Positions 20,439 to 28,546 of a stretch of 50,991 nt of DNA are shown piece by piece. Source of the stretch: an uncultured Pelagibacteraceae bacterium (GTDB taxonomy: Bacteria > Pseudomonadota > Alphaproteobacteria > Pelagibacterales > Pelagibacteraceae). A program made the translations under genes and the position numbers. Where the stretch lies: positions 1 to 50,991 of the forward strand of contig CACKNR010000007.1 of the NCBI GenBank assembly GCA_902601545.1, given 5' to 3'. The notes beneath the pieces are model-generated. The model was not told where the DNA came from. It did no database searches and saw only the letters and a program-made list of their open reading frames with translations. Numbering within the stretch: the stretch's first letter is position 1; each line of letters opens with the position of its first letter.

Positions 20439-21012
20439 CTTTTTGATCCTCGTCTTGTGAAGTTCTCATTAACATTTTTTCTGTTTCCTCTGCCACAACC
20501 ATTCTTGCAGGCCAGTGACCGGTTTGAATACAAATAATTGCTCTACAAACTTCGCTAATACCTTGGATAATTAATAAAATTCCGGCAGCTGGTATCAAAG
20601 ATTTAGCCATATAAATTTGGATTTGTGCTGGACTGTTCCAGCTTGTTTCTTTTATCTTCCATGCAAGCGAAGCATATTCATAACCGTAAAACGCAAGCGC
20701 GAGTACGCCTGGGAAGAAAAATATAAAATATAAAACTAAATCGATATAACCTTGTGTTCTTGGTTTAAAAAGTCTGTAAATTACGTCACCTCTGACGTGA
20801 GCTTCTGTAGATAATGTGTATGCGCCTGCCATCATAAAGATTGCGCCATACATTTGTAAACTAAAATCGAAATTCCACAAAGTAGGAGCATTGAATGCAT
20901 AAGCCATAACGACTTCATAACAGGTTCCTCCCATTAAGATTACGATGCACCAAGAAAATGCCTTCCCTACGGAAGTACTTAAAGTATCTGCAAAATGAAT
21001 AAATCCTCTCAT
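20428..21012 (-). CDS. dctQ: TRAP transporter small permease (DctQ type)
   Basis: The 194-residue protein has four membrane helices in the DctQ arrangement (about residues 15-35, 52-70, 90-115 and 135-160). The segment TLSTEAHVRGDVIYRLF near residue 80 is the DctQ hallmark (HVRVD-like). It partners with DctM and the binding protein encoded just upstream. The gene lies between a hairpin terminator (21056-21081) and dctM, and a basal amount of read-through past that hairpin is probably how it is expressed. Confidence 0.92.
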   Translation of the reverse strand: MRGFIHFADTLSTSVGKAFSWCIVILMGGTCYEVVMAYAFNAPTLWNFDFSLQMYGAIFMMAGAYTLSTEAHVRGDVIYRLFKPRTQGYIDLVLYFIFFFPGVLALAFYGYEYASLAWKIKETSWNSPAQIQIYMAKSLIPAAGILLIIQGISEVCRAIICIQTGHWPARMVVAEETEKMLMRTSQDEDQKDVI

Positions 21013-21055
21013 GAAATTTTAAACTATTCTAATTTTTTTGTAATTTCCATAAAAA

Positions 21056-21081
21056 AAGGGGGCGCAAATACGCCCCCTTTT
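21056..21081. terminator. GC-rich hairpin terminator between the TRAP binding protein and dctQ
   Basis: The sequence AAAAGGGGGCG, loop CAAATA, CGCCCCCTTTT forms a near-perfect stem of about ten base pairs, with an A-run on one side and a T-run on the other. It can act as an intrinsic terminator for the minus-strand binding-protein gene that ends at 21097. In a three-gene TRAP operon such a hairpin lets the soluble binding protein be made in excess over the permeases. Confidence 0.88.
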
Positions 21082-21096
21082 ATGTTTAAAATATAA

Positions 21097-22245
21097 TTAA
21101 ATTTTAACTTTTGCTATTGAACCGAACTCATTCTCATAGGCCAACTTATAATTAGGTTGGTTCATGAGTAAGTATTTCATAACTCTCTTAGCATAAGCTT
21201 TTTGTGAGTCTACAATCTTTTTAAAGAATGGATCTTTCTTATTGAAATCACCGATTACTTTATCCCAACCTTTTAATTGTTGAGCTAAGATCGCATCTGA
21301 CGTTTGATACACATTTACTTTGTGCTGGTTCATCAATTTAGATAAGTCAGCTGAGTATCTTACTAATGCTTTAAAGTAGTTATCACTGTTCGCAGCATAA
21401 GCAGCATTTTTTAGGATAGCCTGGTGTTTAGGCGATAATCCGTTAAATGTCTTCTTATTTACTGGGATTTCAAACATCTCTTGTGATTGGTGGAAGCTTC
21501 CTAAGTGATAATGCTTAGAAACATCTTGCATACCAAACTGAGAGTCTGATGTTGGGTTGTTAAACTCAGCAGCTTCAATTAAACCTGTCTTCATTGCAGG
21601 CTGAATTTCACCTCCTGGTAATTGTCTTACAACCATTCCCATTGCTGTTAATACGTTAGTAGCTAATCCTACTGTTCTGTACTTCATACCTTTTACATCA
21701 GATACTTTTGTTACGTTCTTTTTGAACCACCCAAAAGGCTGTGCAGGCATTGGCATGTGAAAGAAACCAATATAGTCGAAACCAACTTTTGCAAGTGTTT
21801 CATCATAAAGTTTTCTACCTCCACCATACTCTATCCATCCCATAATTTCTTGAGATGACATTCCGTATGACGGACCAGTACCGAATAAAGAAGCCGCTGG
21901 ATTTTTTCCATACCAGTAAGCTGTTACCCAGTGTCCCATATCAAGTACACCTGAGCTTACTGCTTGTCCAATTTCCGAAGTCTTTACTACAGCTCCAACT
22001 GGCTGAAGATCAATTTTTAATTCACCTCCAGACATGTCGCCTACCATTTTTGCGTAGTCGCCAGCCATTTCAAAGAAAATGTTAGCGCCTGACGGCCAAG
22101 CCGCTTGCATCTTTAAAGTTTGAGGAGCACCAAATGCAACGTTAGGCATTGCAACTGTTGCTGCCGCTGCAGCACCCGTAGCTGCTGCTGCTTTAAAGAA
22201 CTTACGTCTTGATGGAGTTTTTACTCCTTTTTTTATTTTTGACAT
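21097..22245 (-). CDS. dctP: TRAP transporter substrate-binding protein, Tat-exported (TakP-like)
   Basis: The 382-residue protein has a twin-arginine signal (SRRKFFK, Arg13-Arg14) followed by an Ala-rich hydrophobic region ending near NVAFGA, so the mature protein is exported folded to the periplasm. FGWFKK near residue 175, the segment MKYRTVGL, and PGGEIQPAMKTGLIEAAEF near residue 210 resemble the TakP/SmoM branch that binds 2-keto acids and related carboxylates; the Arg in KYRTVG is the expected carboxylate ligand. A strong Shine-Dalgarno GGAGGA (22249-22254) precedes the ATG, which is uncommon in this window. Codons look more C-ending than in neighbours, suggesting heavy expression. The exact ligand is unknown. 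Confidence 0.92.
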   Translation of the reverse strand: MSKIKKGVKTPSRRKFFKAAAATGAAAAATVAMPNVAFGAPQTLKMQAAWPSGANIFFEMAGDYAKMVGDMSGGELKIDLQPVGAVVKTSEIGQAVSSGVLDMGHWVTAYWYGKNPAASLFGTGPSYGMSSQEIMGWIEYGGGRKLYDETLAKVGFDYIGFFHMPMPAQPFGWFKKNVTKVSDVKGMKYRTVGLATNVLTAMGMVVRQLPGGEIQPAMKTGLIEAAEFNNPTSDSQFGMQDVSKHYHLGSFHQSQEMFEIPVNKKTFNGLSPKHQAILKNAAYAANSDNYFKALVRYSADLSKLMNQHKVNVYQTSDAILAQQLKGWDKVIGDFNKKDPFFKKIVDSQKAYAKRVMKYLLMNQPNYKLAYENEFGSIAKVKI

Positions 22246-22257
22246 ATGTCCTCCGTT

Positions 22258-22269
22258 AGTTAATTAACT
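22258..22269. promoter_or_regulatory. 12-bp palindrome just upstream of the TRAP binding-protein gene
   Basis: AGTTAATTAACT is a perfect palindrome lying immediately upstream of the Shine-Dalgarno sequence of the dctP gene. Its location would suit an operator or a leader element. AT-only palindromes arise easily in such DNA, so the functional claim is weak. Confidence 0.25.
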
Positions 22270-22358
22270 CAAATATTTAAGCACAATCTTAAATCAGAGT
22301 CTCGATATATTTTAGAATAATTTTAAAGTAAAAATAATAGATTCAATCTATAGGTGTG

Positions 22359-23315
22359 CTAATTAACTTGATCTTGTGGTTTCTTTCCAGAGAAGAAGTC
22401 TTCTAAATTTTTTGTAGCCCTAAACGCCATGTCCCATCTAGTCCTTTTGGTTGCGCTTCCTAAATGTGGAAGTAAAAAAATATTTTTTAATTTTAAATAC
22501 TCTGGATGAATTTTAGGCTCACCATTGTAAACATCCAAACCGTAAGCAAATACTTTTCCACTTTTCAATGCTTCGATCATAGCTTCATCGTCTACTATAT
22601 CTCCTCTAGCAGCATTACCTACAACAGTATTTTCCTCTAAATAGCTTAGCGTTTCTTTATTTACAAGTTTTGTTGTTTCAGGTGTAGCGGGACAGTTTAT
22701 TGATAAAAATTCACTTTGCTTAAAAAGACTTTTTAAATCTTTATGATAAATTGCGCCGTCTTCTAAGTCTGGCGAAAGTTTGGATCTGTTATGATAATGA
22801 ATTTCCATATTAAAAGCCTTAGCTCTTTTAGCGACTGCTCTGCCTATTCTACCCATTCCTAATATTCCTAGTTTTTTATTTGACATTTGCTTTCCTAATA
22901 AGAAATCCCAAGACCATTTCCAACTTTGGGTTTCAGCTGCTAAACGTCCTTCATAAGCTTTTCTAGAAGCACCTAATAAAAGTAAAATCTGAATATCTGC
23001 TGTAGCATCTGTAAGTACATCAGGTGTATTCGTTACAGTAATTCCTTTTTCTTTTGCAGCTTGAATGTCTATATTACCAAAACCAACTGCACCATTAGCA
23101 ATAATTTTTATAGAGCTCGAAAGTTTAGAGATGGTGTCAGCGCTAATAGGATCTGAAACAGAACTTAATATTCCATCAAAATTTTTTGAACCATCTATTA
23201 TTTCTTGAGGTTTATAAATCTTATCATCTTTATTTAAAGTAACATCGAATAATTCTTTAAGTTTCTCCTCATTTTCTTTGAGAAGTCTTCTTGTAACAAA
23301 AATCTTTTTTTTCAT
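22359..23315 (-). CDS. D-2-hydroxyacid dehydrogenase (glyoxylate/hydroxypyruvate reductase type)
   Basis: I use the ATG at 23315 (MKKKIFVTRRLL, 318 residues), which follows the glcF stop by 1 base; the frame opens earlier only inside glcF. The NAD(P) motif LGILGMGRIGRA lies near residue 150. The catalytic residues appear as Arg in NAARGDIVDDEAM (near 237), Glu in the NGEPKIHPEY region and His in LLPHLGSAT (near 285). The family includes glyoxylate/hydroxypyruvate reductase and D-glycerate dehydrogenase, and linkage to glcDEF favours glyoxylate as substrate. It is the last gene of the glc cluster before the TRAP operon. Confidence 0.9.
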   Translation of the reverse strand: MKKKIFVTRRLLKENEEKLKELFDVTLNKDDKIYKPQEIIDGSKNFDGILSSVSDPISADTISKLSSSIKIIANGAVGFGNIDIQAAKEKGITVTNTPDVLTDATADIQILLLLGASRKAYEGRLAAETQSWKWSWDFLLGKQMSNKKLGILGMGRIGRAVAKRAKAFNMEIHYHNRSKLSPDLEDGAIYHKDLKSLFKQSEFLSINCPATPETTKLVNKETLSYLEENTVVGNAARGDIVDDEAMIEALKSGKVFAYGLDVYNGEPKIHPEYLKLKNIFLLPHLGSATKRTRWDMAFRATKNLEDFFSGKKPQDQVN

Positions 23316-23316
23316 T

Positions 23317-24615
23317 TTAAAAATTATTAAGTTTATATGGCTTGGGACCTCCAGTAAACCAATCAAGCAATTCTACGGTATGAATAATTGGTATTCGAGT
23401 ACCAGCTGAAATTTGTGTCATACAGCCTATATTGCCTGTTGAAATAAAATCAGGAGAAACTTTTTCTATGTTATTTACTTTATTTTTTAAAAGTGATTTT
23501 GCCATTTTTTGGTGTAAAATATTATAAGTTCCGGCAGATCCACAACACAAATGTCCCTCAGGAATGTCCAATACTTCATTACCAGTTTTTGAAATTAAAT
23601 CTTTCGGTTGATCGTGAACTTTCTGTCCATGTTGCATTGAGCATGCTGAATGATAAGCTATTCTATATTTTTTTTCGGAGTTTAAATTTATATTTAGCTT
23701 TAAGTTTTCATCAAGATACTCAGTAATATCTTTAGTTAGTTCTGAGATTTTTTTGGCTTTCTTTTTCAGGTCTTTATCATTTTTAAAAATATGACCATAG
23801 TCTTTTAATGTAGTACCACAACCAGATGTATTACTTATTATCGCATCCAATCCATTTCGTAGATACTCTTCGTGCCAGCTTTCAATATTTTTTTTAAATG
23901 AATCGTGCGCTAGTTTTTGTTTACCCAAATGATGATTTAAAGACCCACAACAGTTAATATCTGGCATCACAACAACTTCAACATTATGCCTATTTAAAAG
24001 TCTTATAGTGGCTTCATTTATTTCAGGAGAAATAACTCTTTGAACACATCCGGTTAGTAAAGCTACTCTCGAAACCTTCTTACCTTTTTTAACTTCATAA
24101 ACTTTCTGCTCTTTCAATTTTTTTCCTGGGATCTTGTCTGGCATTAAATTTAACGCGTTTCTAATAAATTTTGGAAATAAAAAACTGAATGGTTTTATTA
24201 ATTTAGAAGAGAACGCCATTAACAAAAAGACTTTTGGTCTTGGTAATACAAATGAAAGTATATTTCTAAATACCCTATCCAAAAAAGGTCTTCTGTACGT
24301 TTCCTCAACATAATTTCTACCATGATCAATTAAATGCATATAGTTTACCCCTGAAGGGCAAGTAGTCATGCATGAGTAACAAGATAAACAACTATCTATA
24401 TGTTTGGCTATTTCTTTTGTAGCCGGTTTCTTATTTTCTAACATATCTTTGATAAGATATATTCTGCCTCTTGGCCCCTCTAGTTCTTCTCCATTTATTT
24501 GATAAGTAGGACAAGTAGCATTGCACATACCACAGTGAACACACTTCCTAATAATTGTTTCACTGGTTTTATTGTCTTTGTTTTGAAGTTGTTTTTCAGT
24601 AAATGATGTCTGCAT
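23317..24615 (-). CDS. glcF: Glycolate oxidase iron-sulfur subunit
   Basis: The 432-residue subunit accepts electrons from the flavoprotein GlcD/GlcE pair. Two [4Fe-4S] ferredoxin motifs lie near the N-terminus: CVHCGMCNATCP near residue 25 and CLSCYSCMTTCP near residue 75. Two cysteine-rich CCG domains follow, ending in DINCCGSLNHHLG and GHLCCGSAGTYN. The length is close to the about 407-residue E. coli protein. It directly abuts glcE (0 bp) and precedes the hydroxyacid dehydrogenase. All cluster ligands are intact. Confidence 0.95.
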   Translation of the reverse strand: MQTSFTEKQLQNKDNKTSETIIRKCVHCGMCNATCPTYQINGEELEGPRGRIYLIKDMLENKKPATKEIAKHIDSCLSCYSCMTTCPSGVNYMHLIDHGRNYVEETYRRPFLDRVFRNILSFVLPRPKVFLLMAFSSKLIKPFSFLFPKFIRNALNLMPDKIPGKKLKEQKVYEVKKGKKVSRVALLTGCVQRVISPEINEATIRLLNRHNVEVVVMPDINCCGSLNHHLGKQKLAHDSFKKNIESWHEEYLRNGLDAIISNTSGCGTTLKDYGHIFKNDKDLKKKAKKISELTKDITEYLDENLKLNINLNSEKKYRIAYHSACSMQHGQKVHDQPKDLISKTGNEVLDIPEGHLCCGSAGTYNILHQKMAKSLLKNKVNNIEKVSPDFISTGNIGCMTQISAGTRIPIIHTVELLDWFTGGPKPYKLNNF

Positions 24616-25875
24616 TTAAATTCCTGTATACATTTTTCCCGGGTTAAAAATTCTTTTAGGGTCAAAACTCCTTTTAATTTTTTCACTTATTTTATACTTT
24701 ATTGGATCTATTGTAAAAATATCAGCAGAGGCTTTTAGATCCTCCTCAACTTTGATCAATGTAACATAACCTTGATGTTTTTTAACTATATCCTTAATTT
24801 CACTAAGAATTTTTGTATTCAATTGATCAAATGAAGCCCAGATTAGACTCCCTCCCCAATCAATAAAATATTTAATCTCATAATTTTTAAGTTTTTGAAT
24901 AACCTGCAACGTTTCACTAATTGGTAGAACTACTCTTAATAGATTGCTTTTTAAGCTTTTAAAAACTTCTAGATTTTTTGTTCTATTCCAAAAAATATTA
25001 CTTTGTTCGTTGTCTAAAATAGATATCTCTTGATCTAAGAGACTTAATTCTTTGGACAATCTGTTCAATCTTTGATCTACGGAATTTATTGGGCCCTCAA
25101 TCCTAATAGCTGTTAAACCGCCTTCATGAGTTAGATCGTTTAAAACAAAATTTTTTCCAAAATAATCAGGATAAAATACCCCTCCTGATGGATCTGTAGA
25201 AGATGACAGTGCTTTCCCAAGAAAATCTATTGCTTTTTTAAGATGAGGATTTTTGATTACCAAAGTTTTACTAGTTTCAGGTTTCGGTAATACTTTTATT
25301 GAAAGTTCTGTTAAAATTGTGAGCGTACCAAAAGATCCTGATATTAATTTACTCAAGTCATAGCCAGTCACATTCTTAACTACTGTGCCCCCAGATTTAA
25401 TAGTTTCACCTTTTCCGTTTACCCCTTGAAAACCAAGTATGTGATCTCGAACGCTACCAACTTTAAATCTTCGTGAACCAGCGAAATTGCATGATACTAC
25501 TCCACCAATTGAACCACTATTACTTTCTCCAGAAAAAAGATATCCAAAATCATTCGGTTCGAAGGCTAATTGTTGATTATTTTTATTTAGTTCAACTATT
25601 ATTTCTCTTAGGGGTGTGCCTGCTTTCACTTTTATATAGAGCTCTTCAGGTTTGTAATCAATTATACCCTTAAAATCTGATAAATCTAAAGTTTTTTCAG
25701 ATTGAAAGTTTCTTCCAATTTTATTTTTTGATTTTAATCCATTGATTTCAAGAGGTATATTTTTTTTATAACAATTTTTAACTATCTCTACTATTTCCTC
25801 TCTAGAAGTCGGTTTATAAATATTTTGATTAAAATCTAGGGATATCTGGGAATTTTGTTTTTCCTCCATGGACAT
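24616..25875 (-). CDS. glcE: Glycolate oxidase FAD-binding subunit
   Basis: The protein of about 419 residues belongs to the FAD-linked oxidases. The FAD-contact region SGSIGGVVSCNFAGSRRF lies near residue 120, followed by GGTVVKNVTGYDLSKL and GSFGTLTILTELSIKVLP. I start at the ATG at 25875 (MSMEEKQ), which has a purine-rich GGAAGGAAGAG ahead of it; an ATG at 25869 is also possible, and a GTG at 25896 is less likely. The 5' end overlaps glcD by about 47 bp, a long overlap even for this compact DNA. GlcE forms the membrane-associated glycolate oxidase with GlcD and GlcF. Confidence 0.93.
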   Translation of the reverse strand: MSMEEKQNSQISLDFNQNIYKPTSREEIVEIVKNCYKKNIPLEINGLKSKNKIGRNFQSEKTLDLSDFKGIIDYKPEELYIKVKAGTPLREIIVELNKNNQQLAFEPNDFGYLFSGESNSGSIGGVVSCNFAGSRRFKVGSVRDHILGFQGVNGKGETIKSGGTVVKNVTGYDLSKLISGSFGTLTILTELSIKVLPKPETSKTLVIKNPHLKKAIDFLGKALSSSTDPSGGVFYPDYFGKNFVLNDLTHEGGLTAIRIEGPINSVDQRLNRLSKELSLLDQEISILDNEQSNIFWNRTKNLEVFKSLKSNLLRVVLPISETLQVIQKLKNYEIKYFIDWGGSLIWASFDQLNTKILSEIKDIVKKHQGYVTLIKVEEDLKASADIFTIDPIKYKISEKIKRSFDPKRIFNPGKMYTGI

Positions 25876-27331
25876 GAACTCTTCCTTCCTCAGCACATTT
25901 TCTAAGTATTGGATAAACTTTTCCAGGATTTAATAAAGAATTGGGATCTAATGCTACTTTAATTGTTAGTTGTTGTTGGATATCTTTATCATTGAAAGCT
26001 TCACACATTAACTCTCTTTTCTCAATACCAACTCCATGTTCGCCGGTAAGCGCACCGCCAACTTTTACACAATACTTGAGAATATCCGCACCAAATTCTT
26101 CACATTTTCTTAGTGAATTTTTATCGTTTGCATCAAACATTATTAAAGGATGAAGATTTCCATCTCCTGCATGAAATGCATTAGCTACTGGCAAATTATA
26201 TTTTTTAGACAGTCTTGAGATTTCATTTAAAACCTCAGCAAGCTTTCCTCTAGGAATTGAACCATCCATACACATATAATCTGGTGCTAAAACTCCGCAA
26301 GCTGGGAAAGCAGCTTTCCTCCCAGCCCAAAATTTTAATCTCTCTTCGTTTGATTTACTAATTTTTAAACTTGATGAATTATTTTTTTCAGCAATATCTT
26401 TTGCCTTCTGAATGTAAGCTTCAACTTCATGTTCTGTTCCATCAAATTCTATTATCATCATTGCTTCGGCATCGGTTGGATAACCTGCTTTTGAGTAATC
26501 ATTAGTAGCTTTTGTTAATGCTTTATCCATTATTTCCATACCAGCTGGTATACATCCCTCTGCAATTATTTGTGCAACGCAGTTTCCTGCATCTTCAATT
26601 GATGGAAAGCCCACTAAAGCTGCTTTGACAACTTCAGGAGATTTTAAAATTTTCACGGTAACCTCTGTAATAACACCAAGTAAGCCTTCCGAGCCTGTCA
26701 TCAAACCCAAGAAATCGTATCCTTCAGCATCCATTGCTTTACCACCAAACCTCGTTATAGTTCCATCCATTAGGACTACTTCGATGCCCAAAAGGTTATT
26801 AGTAGTAGCACCGTACTTGAGAGAGTGAACCCCTCCAGAATTTTCTGCAACATTTCCACCGATAGAGCATGCAATCTGACTTGATGGGTCTGGAGCATAA
26901 TAAAAACCTTTGTCTTGAACAGCATGAGTAATTGCTAAATTTGTTACACAAGGTTGTGTGACTACACATCTGTTTTCGTAATCAATCTCAATAATTTTAT
27001 TAAATTTTCCCATTGCGATTAAAACACAATCTTCTAACGGCATCGAACCGCCAGATAGACCTGTCCCAGCTCCTCTTGGAACCACTTTAATTTTATTCTC
27101 GTTACAATATTTTAAAATCTGACTAACTTCTTCTACGGTCTCAGGCATAACTACGAGAAGAGGCATTTTTCTATACGCTGTCAAACCATCGGTCTCAAAA
27201 GGTCTTAGCTCATTAGGATTCGAGAGAACATTCTTTGAATTTATAATCCCGCGAAGATCTAAAGCAATTTTGTCTTTTTTAGACATAATTGAATTATCAA
27301 CTTTTGGCATTTGTAAACTGCTCATAATCAA
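25829..27331 (-). CDS. glcD: Glycolate oxidase catalytic subunit
   Basis: The 500-residue FAD-linked oxidase oxidises glycolate (and D-lactate in some relatives) to glyoxylate. FAD-binding motifs are VVPRGAGTGLSGGSMP near residue 80 and CSIGGNVAENSGGVHSLKYG near residue 155. The C-terminal part has HAGDGNLHPLI near residue 390 and GGALTGEHGVGIEKRELM near residue 430. Length and motif order match GlcD (about 499 residues in E. coli). The start could be ATG 27331 or 27325. It sits 2 bp after an aminotransferase gene, placing glyoxylate production next to a possible glyoxylate-aminating enzyme. Confidence 0.95.
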   Translation of the reverse strand: MIMSSLQMPKVDNSIMSKKDKIALDLRGIINSKNVLSNPNELRPFETDGLTAYRKMPLLVVMPETVEEVSQILKYCNENKIKVVPRGAGTGLSGGSMPLEDCVLIAMGKFNKIIEIDYENRCVVTQPCVTNLAITHAVQDKGFYYAPDPSSQIACSIGGNVAENSGGVHSLKYGATTNNLLGIEVVLMDGTITRFGGKAMDAEGYDFLGLMTGSEGLLGVITEVTVKILKSPEVVKAALVGFPSIEDAGNCVAQIIAEGCIPAGMEIMDKALTKATNDYSKAGYPTDAEAMMIIEFDGTEHEVEAYIQKAKDIAEKNNSSSLKISKSNEERLKFWAGRKAAFPACGVLAPDYMCMDGSIPRGKLAEVLNEISRLSKKYNLPVANAFHAGDGNLHPLIMFDANDKNSLRKCEEFGADILKYCVKVGGALTGEHGVGIEKRELMCEAFNDKDIQQQLTIKVALDPNSLLNPGKVYPILRKCAEEGRVHVHGGKTKFPDIPRF

Positions 27332-27333
27332 TC

Positions 27334-28497
27334 CTACTTAAGCATTTTTGATACTTTATCTAGTGCTTTTTGAATGTTATCCCTCGATGCGGCGAAGCTA
27401 AAACGTACATAATCTACTGATGTTTTGCCAAATGCTGTTCCCGGAACAATTGCCACACCTGCTTCATGCATACATTTCTTTGAAAATTCACTTCCACTCA
27501 TACCTGTTCCCTTTACATTTGGAAAAGCGTAAAACGCTCCACCAGGCATACTGCATTCAACACCAGGTAAATCGTTTAAACCTTTGTGTATTAATTTTCT
27601 TCTTTGATCAAACTTTTCCATCATATGATGAATAGAGTCGTCAGGCCCATCTAGTGCTGCTATTCCAGCAAACTGTGAAGGCGCATTTACACAAGAAAAA
27701 CTATTTATAGCTAATTTAGTTACATGAGGAATTAAATTTTCTGGCCACACGCTCCATCCCATTCTCCAGCCAGTCATAGAGTAAGCTTTGCTCCATCCAT
27801 CTAAAACTATCAACCTGTCTTGTAAATCTGGATAATTGAAAAAAGTCGGCATTTCTTTTCCATCAAAAATTTGTCTGCTATAAATTTCATCACTAAGAAT
27901 TGTAACGTTTGGATGTTTCTTTAAACCTTCAGCAAGAAAATCAATTGCAGGTTTTTCAACAAAACTTCCTGTTGGATTATTTGGATTAATCACAATCACA
28001 AGACGAGTTTTGTCTGTTATCAAAGATAAAATTTTTTCAGGATCAAATTTTAAATCTTTTTCTTTTGTTAAATCATACGGAACTGCTTTGGCGCCAGTAT
28101 AATTGATCATAGACTCATAAATTGGAAAACCAGGTGTTGGATGAACTATTTCTGCACCAGGCTCGCCAATCATTTGAATTGCAAAGTACATCGTTGGTTT
28201 TCCGCCAGGCATAATCATAATCCGATCAGGACTAACTTCTTTTTTGTATAAACTTTTAATTTTTCTTGAGACAGCTTGCCTACATTCAACTATTCCATTT
28301 GCTAAAACATATCCGTGATGTCCATCATCAATAGCTTTTTTTGCTGCGTCCATAATATGTTTAGGTGTCATGAAATCTGGCTGACCTAAACCCAAGTGGA
28401 TCATCTCTTTTCCTTGAGCTTCAAGTTTTTTTGCTTCAGCCAAAACACTAAAAGCTGTTTCCGTTCCAAGTCTATCTAAATTTTTCGCTAATTTCAT
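27334..28497 (-). CDS. Class I/II PLP-dependent aminotransferase
   Basis: The 387-residue fold-type I aminotransferase has the PLP lysine in GWSKAYSMTGWRMGW near residue 235. It also has the NPNNPTGSF motif near residue 172 and the conserved terminal Arg in YVRFSFA near residue 370. The opening (GTETAFSVLAEAKKLEAQG) is of the aspartate/aromatic aminotransferase type I-gamma sort. Directly upstream of glcDEF, it could convert glyoxylate to glycine using an amino donor, but the sequence alone does not fix the substrate. The alternative is a general aspartate or alanine aminotransferase. Confidence 0.9.
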   Translation of the reverse strand: MKLAKNLDRLGTETAFSVLAEAKKLEAQGKEMIHLGLGQPDFMTPKHIMDAAKKAIDDGHHGYVLANGIVECRQAVSRKIKSLYKKEVSPDRIMIMPGGKPTMYFAIQMIGEPGAEIVHPTPGFPIYESMINYTGAKAVPYDLTKEKDLKFDPEKILSLITDKTRLVIVINPNNPTGSFVEKPAIDFLAEGLKKHPNVTILSDEIYSRQIFDGKEMPTFFNYPDLQDRLIVLDGWSKAYSMTGWRMGWSVWPENLIPHVTKLAINSFSCVNAPSQFAGIAALDGPDDSIHHMMEKFDQRRKLIHKGLNDLPGVECSMPGGAFYAFPNVKGTGMSGSEFSKKCMHEAGVAIVPGTAFGKTSVDYVRFSFAASRDNIQKALDKVSKMLK

Positions 28498-28546
28498 ATT
28501 TTAAACCTAATATTTATTAATACTTTTGCAAACTAGTTTTTTTGCA

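Noticed and set aside
23316-23366. Hydroxyacid dehydrogenase start at 23366 inside glcF
   Set aside because: The extra 17 residues do not resemble the family and lie inside glcF; MKKKIFVTRR at 23315 is the natural opening.
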